DNA of 64,000 nt from Syntrophales bacterium (GTDB taxonomy: Bacteria > Desulfobacterota > Syntrophia > Syntrophales > UBA2210). Each line of letters opens with the position of its first letter. The stretch's first letter is position 1. The DNA lies in NCBI GenBank assembly GCA_023230565.1, contig JALNXD010000001.1:248001-312000 (forward strand), in the 5' to 3' direction. Under the pieces are notes generated by a model. It was not told where the DNA came from, did not search any database, and worked only from the letters and a program-made list of their open reading frames with translations. This document shows positions 59,500 through 64,000 of the stretch, piece after piece. Made by a program: the position numbers and the translations under genes.

Positions 59500-59664
59500 G
59501 TGTTCCATGGAGAAGGGGGAAAAAGCCCAACGTCTGCTTTCAAGGTGCTTGACAGCCATTTAAACGAAGGATTGATTAATGTTAAACCTGGTGGTATAAG
59601 AAACAGCGCTTTTGCTGAACGAATACTCGATAAGATACCGGGATACCGGAATAAAATATTTTAA
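59500..59664 (+). CDS. Possible 54-residue frame between gap and secG, unrecognised
   Basis: The frame from GTG reads VFHGEGGKSPTSAFKVL and continues as a plausible soluble protein ending IPGYRNKIF, its TAA merging with the SD of secG (TAAGGAGAGG). No SD precedes the GTG. It may be the tail of a gene lost from this spot, where tpiA or other genes often precede secG, but it does not resemble the C-terminus of triosephosphate isomerase. Function unknown. Confidence 0.22.
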   Translation: MFHGEGGKSPTSAFKVLDSHLNEGLINVKPGGIRNSAFAERILDKIPGYRNKIF

Positions 59665-59677
59665 GGAGAGGGGAAAC

Positions 59678-60037
59678 ATGCATTCTCTTATAACAATAGT
59701 CCATATTATTGTGTGCATCGCCATGATACTGGTCGTTCTTCTGCAGACGGGAAAAGGAGCCGATATGGGAGCAGCGTTCGGCGGATCAAGCCAGACTATT
59801 TTCGGTAGCAGCGGCCCGGGAACTTTCCTTGGAAAAATGACAACGGCTATTGCGGTGATTTTCATGCTGACTTCACTCTGGCTGGCATATTTTGCGGTTC
59901 ACAAGGGAGCGTCCGTGGTGGAAGACATTCCTGTCCCTGCTTCAGAACAAACCCTACCGGCTGAACAAACTGCCCCGCCAGCAGCTCCGGCACCTTCCTC
60001 TGCCGATGTTCCCGCTCCTGTGAATGAGAGCAAATAA
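59678..60037 (+). CDS. secG: Protein translocase subunit SecG
   Basis: 119 residues from MHSLITIVHIIVCIAMILVVLLQTGKGADMGAAFGGSSQTIFGSSG, the diagnostic first helix and loop, then a second helix (TTAIAVIFMLTSLWLAYFAV). The C-terminal 35 residues are an Ala/Pro-rich extension. SD GGAGAGGGG. Completes SecYEG, whose other genes are in the ribosomal block. Confidence 0.95.
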   Translation: MHSLITIVHIIVCIAMILVVLLQTGKGADMGAAFGGSSQTIFGSSGPGTFLGKMTTAIAVIFMLTSLWLAYFAVHKGASVVEDIPVPASEQTLPAEQTAPPAAPAPSSADVPAPVNESK

Positions 60038-60071
60038 AATGAATTTAAAAGATATCCTGGGAATTTTGATG

Positions 60072-60100
60072 TTGACAAAAGGGCGGAAACGACATAGGTT
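60072..60100 (+). promoter_or_regulatory. Sigma-70 promoter of tRNA-Leu
   Basis: A perfect TTGACA (60072-60077) is 17 bases before TAGGTT (60095-60100), the same -10 as in the rplM promoter. The tRNA starts 10 bases after the -10 box. Confidence 0.65.
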
Positions 60101-60109
60101 GCAACATAT

Positions 60110-60196
60110 GCCGAAGTGGTGGAAACTGGTAGACACGCTATCTTGAGGGGGTAGTGGGCACAACCCGTCCGGGTTCAAGTCCCGGCTTCGGCACCA
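60110..60196 (+). tRNA. tRNA-Leu (GAG)
   Basis: An 87-base class II tRNA. Acceptor GCCGAAG pairs with CTTCGGC, anticodon loop with GAG (CTTGAGG), long variable arm, T-loop GGTTCAAGTCC and encoded CCA. It follows secG, a common arrangement. Confidence 0.95.
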
Positions 60197-60690
60197 TTTT
60201 TATAATAATATTTTATAGCGGGGATTCAGAGATTTATTCTGAATCCCCGTTTTTATACATCATCTTGCATTTTGCCACCTTCGTAAAAAGCTTTCGTGCC
60301 GTGCCGCATTACCATCGGGAACTTTTCATCCACAACGTTATCCAGTTTTCAAAGAACAAAGCCATTACTGAACTTTTAAAAACCCTGGGTTTCAGAGTGA
60401 ACTAATTAGTACTGCGCGTAATCACTCCTTTTAACACTGCGGGCTTTTCAGTAGCACGCCGCCGTCTCCGGAATATCTTTAAATATTTCGGCTCTCGGCC
60501 TCTTTCCTGAAAGAGAGGATGCTTCAAAAAGCAACTTGACATGGACAGGCCCCTTTCTTATAGTTGAGCAAATATCTCATCGATATCATTCTCTATCTCT
60601 CATGCAGACCCAATTTTTGGCGGCCGCAAGGTCTTGAAGTCCGGAGATCGGAAGCAGATGTTTTATCATCTAAAACGGGGGGACATCGCG
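60197..60690. other. 494-base region between tRNA-Leu and the ATPase gene
   Basis: Holds the tRNA terminator in its first 60 bases. The rest shows no gene I can support and no clear promoter. The region just before the ATPase gene becomes GC-rich (GGCGGCCGCAAGG). Confidence 0.4.
60219..60255 (+). terminator. Intrinsic terminator after tRNA-Leu
   Basis: CGGGGATTCAGA (60219-60230) pairs perfectly over 12 bp with TCTGAATCCCCG (60238-60249) and is followed by TTTTTA. Confidence 0.92.
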
Positions 60691-63069
60691 ATGAATCAGT
60701 ACGAAAAGCTTGGCGCCTTTTATCTTGGCAAAGAATACGATCTGAACGAGAGGAAGCGCAAAGACGGAATCGTTCTCTATGATTCCAAAGACCTCACCAC
60801 CCACGCGGTTATTATCGGCATGACGGGAAGCGGCAAGACCGGTCTCGCCGTCGGCCTTTTAGAGGAAGCACTGATCGACAATGTTCCTGTGATTGCCATC
60901 GACCCCAAGGGTGACTTGCCGAACCTGCTGTTGACCTTTCCCGAACTTCGGCCGAATGATTTTCTTCCATGGGTGAACGAACGGGAGGCGCTGAATAAGG
61001 GCCTTGCCCCGGAAGAATATGCCGCTGCCCAGGCTGAACTGTGGCGGAAGGGACTGGCCGGCTGGGATCAGGAGCCGGAGCGTATCGGCAGGCTGAAGGC
61101 GGCGGCGGATTTCGCCGTCTACACACCGGGAAGCAATGCCGGACTTCCCGTAAACATCCTCCGCTCATTCTCCCCTCCTCCCCCCGTAATCAGGCAAGAC
61201 AGCGATCTCTTTCATGAACGGATACGAACTACCGCCACAAGCCTTCTTGCGCTCGTCGCCATCGAGGCGGATCCCATCACCAGCAGGGAGCATATCCTGA
61301 TTTCCAATATCCTCGAGTCTGTGTGGGCGAGTGGCCGGAGCCTCGATCTCGCAGATCTCATCCGCGCCGTTCAATCGCCCCCGTTCAAACGCATCGGCAT
61401 CATGGATCTCGACAGTTTCTATCCCCCCGGCGACCGCTTCACCCTCTCGGTCCGACTCAACAATCTCCTGGCCACGCCGGGATTCGAATCCTAGCTTGAA
61501 GGAGAACCCATTGATATAGGCCGCATGCTCGTCACAGATTCGGGAAAGCCCCGGGCCTCCATTTTTACTCTCAGTCATCTTTCCGATCCGGAACGGATGT
61601 TTTTTGTTTCTATGCTCCTCAACGAGATCCTGGGCTGGATTCGCACACAGACCGGCACGGGCAGCCTGCGGGCGATTCTCTATATGGATGAAATATTCGG
61701 TTATTTTCCACCCGTGAAGAATCCCCCCTCGAAGGAACCGCTCCTGACATTATTGAAACAGGCCAGGGCCTTCGGCCTCGGCATAATCCTTTCGACACAA
61801 AATCCTGTGGACCTGGACTACAAGGGGCTGTCGAATACGGGCACCTGGTTCATCGGCCGCCTTCAGACCGAGAGGGACAAGGACCGTGTTCTTGCCGGTC
61901 TGGAAGGGGCCGCCGCCGGGACAGGCTTCGATCGCAGCTCTATGGACGAAAAACTTGCGGCCTTGGGGCAAAGAATTTTCCTCCTCCACAACGCCCACGA
62001 ATCGGAACCGGTAATTTTTGAAACCCGCTGGGTTCTTTCCTATCTGTCCGGCCCCATGTCGCGGGAGCAGATCAAAGCCCTTATGGCGGACCGGAAAGGC
62101 GCCGCGGCCGCAGAGGGCGAGGCAGCTGAAACAGAAGGCGCCGCAGCACCTCCCGCCGCTTCTTCCGGACAATCGCCGATGATGCCGCCGGGGATAGAGG
62201 TTCACTATCTCTCCGCTCCTGGCGCAGATCGGGGCGTAGTCTACCGACCCGCGGTCACGGGTATTGTCGATATTCACTATTCCAGCAGCAGATATATGAT
62301 CGATCATTCATTAAGAACGGCCTTCGCCGCCGTGCCTTCGGAGGGGCCGGTCGCAATCGACTGGAACACCGCCTCTGAAACCACCATCGATCCCGCCGAT
62401 CTTTCTTCTGAACCCGTTGTAGGCGCCGGATTTGCCGACCTGCCTCCTGTAACGAAACAGGCAAGGTGTTACGGCGAATGGGAAAAAGAGCTTCTCCGCT
62501 GGATACGGCAGAACAAGCCGCTCACACTTTACCGTTCCGGAACCTTCGGGATGACGAGCAATGTCAATGAATCAGAAGGCCAGTTCAGGGCCCGCCTTGC
62601 CCAGGCGGGCAGGGAAAAGAGGGACAGGGGAGTCGAAAAGCTTCGGAAAAAATACAGCACCCAATTCGTCACGCTGAAAAACCGTCTTTTGACTGCAGAA
62701 CAGGCCATCGACAGAGAGAAGGAACAGGCCACCTCGAAAAAGCTGGAAACGGCGGTTTCATTCGGAACGGCGATCCTCGGCGCCTTTTTAGGACGCAAGG
62801 CCGTCAGCTCCACCTCCGCCTACAGGATGGGAACGGCCATGAAAACGGCAAGCCGCATGGGAAAGGAACGGATGGATGTGGAGCGGGCCCGGGAACGGGC
62901 GTCGGCACTCCGGGAGCGTTTCGAAGATTTGGAGGCCCGTCTCCAGGAGGAAATCGCCGCCATTGATACTCATTACGACCCGGCAGCGGCAGAACTGGAA
63001 GAGATCCAGTTCTACCCCAAGTCAACCGATATCAGCATCGTCTTCTTCGGCCTTCTCTGGCTGCCTTAA
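60691..63069 (+). CDS. HerA-like ATP-binding protein interrupted by an in-frame UAG
   Basis: 792 codons if the TAG at 61492-61494 (codon 268) is read through. Walker A is GMTGSGKT (43-50), followed by VPVIAIDPKGDLPNLLL. After the TAG the same frame continues LEGEPIDIGRML, KPRASIFTLSHLSDPERMFF, Walker B ILYMDEIFGYFPP (about 329-341) and STQNPVDLDYKGLSNTGTWFIGRLQTERDK. The C-terminal 250 residues are coiled-coil with EKLRKKYSTQFVTLKNRL. From family memory the interrupted site is F-x-x-W-EGEP, so TGG to TAG would explain it as a nonsense mutation. Amber suppression or pyrrolysine cannot be excluded. Both sides keep normal coding character, so any inactivation is recent. The start follows GGGGGGA. 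The gene is clearly more GC-rich than its surroundings. Role in DNA processing or membrane-linked function unknown. Confidence 0.8.
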
Positions 63070-63174
63070 TGAGAGACACTTCCCGTTTGCGGCTGTAATA
63101 AGGACTGATATTTTGTTTTTGTCGATTTACATTTTTTACAGCTAGTTACCGGCCGCAAATGGGATGTCCCTCAT
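63069..63174. repeat. Palindromic element of about 106 bp with 30-base imperfect inverted arms
   Basis: The left arm (63069-63098, ATGAGAGACACTTCCCGTTT...) and the right arm (63145-63174, read on the other strand ATGAGGGACATCCCATTTGC...) share most bases including TTTGCGGC. The 46-base middle is very AT-rich. It begins right at the ATPase stop codon. It could end the ATPase transcript as a long hairpin, or be a small mobile element remnant. No target-site duplication is evident. Confidence 0.5.
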
Positions 63175-63303
63175 CAGCTTGGAAAACAAGTTTAATTCTA
63201 TTCCGATTTTCATCCCATGCTCAGTAAAAATAATAGCTGTAAATCGTCGCAAGATCAAAAAAATCACAGTCACATCTTCAGGGTACTCATCTTTTTGTTT
63301 CAT
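63142..63303 (-). CDS. Possible 53-residue small protein, unrecognised
   Basis: The frame starts MKQKDEYPEDVTVIFLILRR, with AAGGGC about 8 bases before the ATG, and ends SKLMRDIPFAAGN. The right arm of the palindromic element forms its last ten codons. Composition looks protein-like, with a short hydrophobic stretch, but I recognise no family and it could be a remnant. Confidence 0.25.
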   Translation of the reverse strand: MKQKDEYPEDVTVIFLILRRFTAIIFTEHGMKIGIELNLFSKLMRDIPFAAGN

Positions 63304-63378
63304 TTCATTTGCCCTTTTTGGATAGATCCCGAAACAGCTTCATGATGATTTTCGCCCATTCAGTTCGGGCAAAGATTC

Positions 63379-63408
63379 TTGACAGATGTTCAAAATTACT
63401 GGTATGGT
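63379..63408 (+). promoter_or_regulatory. Candidate sigma-70 promoter for the fructose-bisphosphatase gene
   Basis: TTGACA (63379-63384) and TATGGT (63403-63408) with an 18-base spacer, 100 bases before the start codon. The remainder of 63304-63508 shows no other feature. Confidence 0.45.
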
Positions 63409-63508
63409 TCGGTGTTACCTGGTATCCGAGTTGCGGGAATATTGAAATTCAATACTTGTAGTACGAAAGGATCCACTATTTAATACAGCAGAAAATGAAA
63501 GGATGACC

Positions 63509-64000
63509 ATGGACAATATATCCGATGCCACTAAACACTTTGTCGATCTCAGGAGGCATATGTGGATTGCCGGCATCGAAGTCGATCTGAGAAGATTGAT
63601 ATGGCAGATCGCAGTTACCGGCAAATATATCTCCGCTAAAATTCATGAATCTAACAGAAAATTGGCCGGATTTAAAAACATTTACGACGAGGATCAACTC
63701 GCTCTTGATAAAAGTTCGGATCAGATTCTTCAGAGTCAACTGCGCTTTTCCGGGTTTGTGAGAGAATATGCCTCGGAAGAACTGGATTCAGTGATCCAAA
63801 TCGGCAAAGGCGATGAAAAATACTATGTTACCGCCGATCCACTGGATGGTTCATCGCTTGTGGACACTAATCTTTCTATAGGAACAATAATCGGGATTCA
63901 CAAAGGACCAGTATTAAGCGGCAGAAACAGCCTTGTTGCGGCCATGTATATCACGTATGGACCGCTGATCACGATGGTGTATTCGGCGGGAAAAGGAAGT
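63509..64000 (+). CDS. fbp: Class 1 fructose-1,6-bisphosphatase, N-terminal part (runs off the window)
   Basis: The first 164 codons are visible and remain open at the window end. DPLDGSSLVDTNLSIGTIIGI is the class 1 metal-binding signature (DPLDGSS), preceded by a conserved acidic site FVREYASEEL. The enzyme removes the 1-phosphate of fructose-1,6-bisphosphate in gluconeogenesis, consistent with the GAPDH nearby. The ATG at 63509 has GAAAGG six bases before it; an in-frame ATG two codons earlier is too close to the SD. The N-terminus is slightly longer than usual (FVDLRRHMWIAG). Confidence 0.9.
   Translation, partial: MDNISDATKHFVDLRRHMWIAGIEVDLRRLIWQIAVTGKYISAKIHESNRKLAGFKNIYDEDQLALDKSSDQILQSQLRFSGFVREYASEELDSVIQIGKGDEKYYVTADPLDGSSLVDTNLSIGTIIGIHKGPVLSGRNSLVAAMYITYGPLITMVYSAGKGS

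Overview
The window comes from an anaerobic, Gram-negative bacterium, most likely a deltaproteobacterium (Desulfobacterota / Syntrophia-like). The outer membrane is implied by lptD, an LpxR-like lipid A deacylase and a Mla-type lipid transport operon. A peroxiredoxin carries an in-frame UGA exactly at its catalytic position, followed by a strong SECIS-like hairpin, so the organism almost certainly inserts selenocysteine. The selenocysteine machinery itself is not in this window, and the taxonomic call is inference from gene content and family resemblance.

Layout. 1-3.3 kb is a redox cluster: the end of an FAD/NAD disulfide oxidoreductase, an ArsR-type repressor and a thioredoxin on the plus strand, converging on an Old Yellow Enzyme-type Fe-S flavoprotein that is interrupted by an in-frame UGA and reads U-x-x-C if selenocysteine is inserted. 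3.3-6.6 kb (minus) is a small accessory cluster: a membrane protein of unknown function, two Gly/Arg-rich DUF5320-like proteins, and a two-gene permease whose first half is fused to a NifX-type cofactor-binding domain. 7-12 kb holds a large secreted PKD-repeat protein and two small secreted proteins. 12-17 kb has a QueG-like Fe-S protein and a four-gene Mla-type ABC operon. 17-19.6 kb (plus) has a KH RNA-binding protein, the selenocysteine peroxiredoxin and LpxR. 19.5-27.3 kb (minus) has cysS, argC, rplM-rpsI, lptD, folC and a small elongation-factor-like protein.

From 56.6 kb down to 27.4 kb (minus) runs one nearly uninterrupted information-processing block: four tRNAs, rpmG, tRNA-Trp, secE-nusG-rplKAJL-rpoBC, rpsL-rpsG-tuf, then the S10, spc and alpha operons ending with rpoA-rplQ. 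It starts at a near-consensus sigma-70 promoter and ends at a clear intrinsic terminator. It lacks fusA between rpsG and tuf and adk between secY and map, and a terminator-like hairpin lies inside it between rpsJ and rplC.

The last part (56.6-64 kb) holds a Memo-AMMECR1 fusion (minus), then on the plus strand GAPDH, secG, tRNA-Leu(GAG), a HerA-like ATPase interrupted by an in-frame UAG at a likely tryptophan position, a palindromic element of about 106 bp, and the start of a class 1 fructose-1,6-bisphosphatase that runs off the window. The best leads are the two recoded UGA genes, the amber-interrupted ATPase, the NifX-permease/DUF5320 cluster and the internal attenuator-like hairpin.
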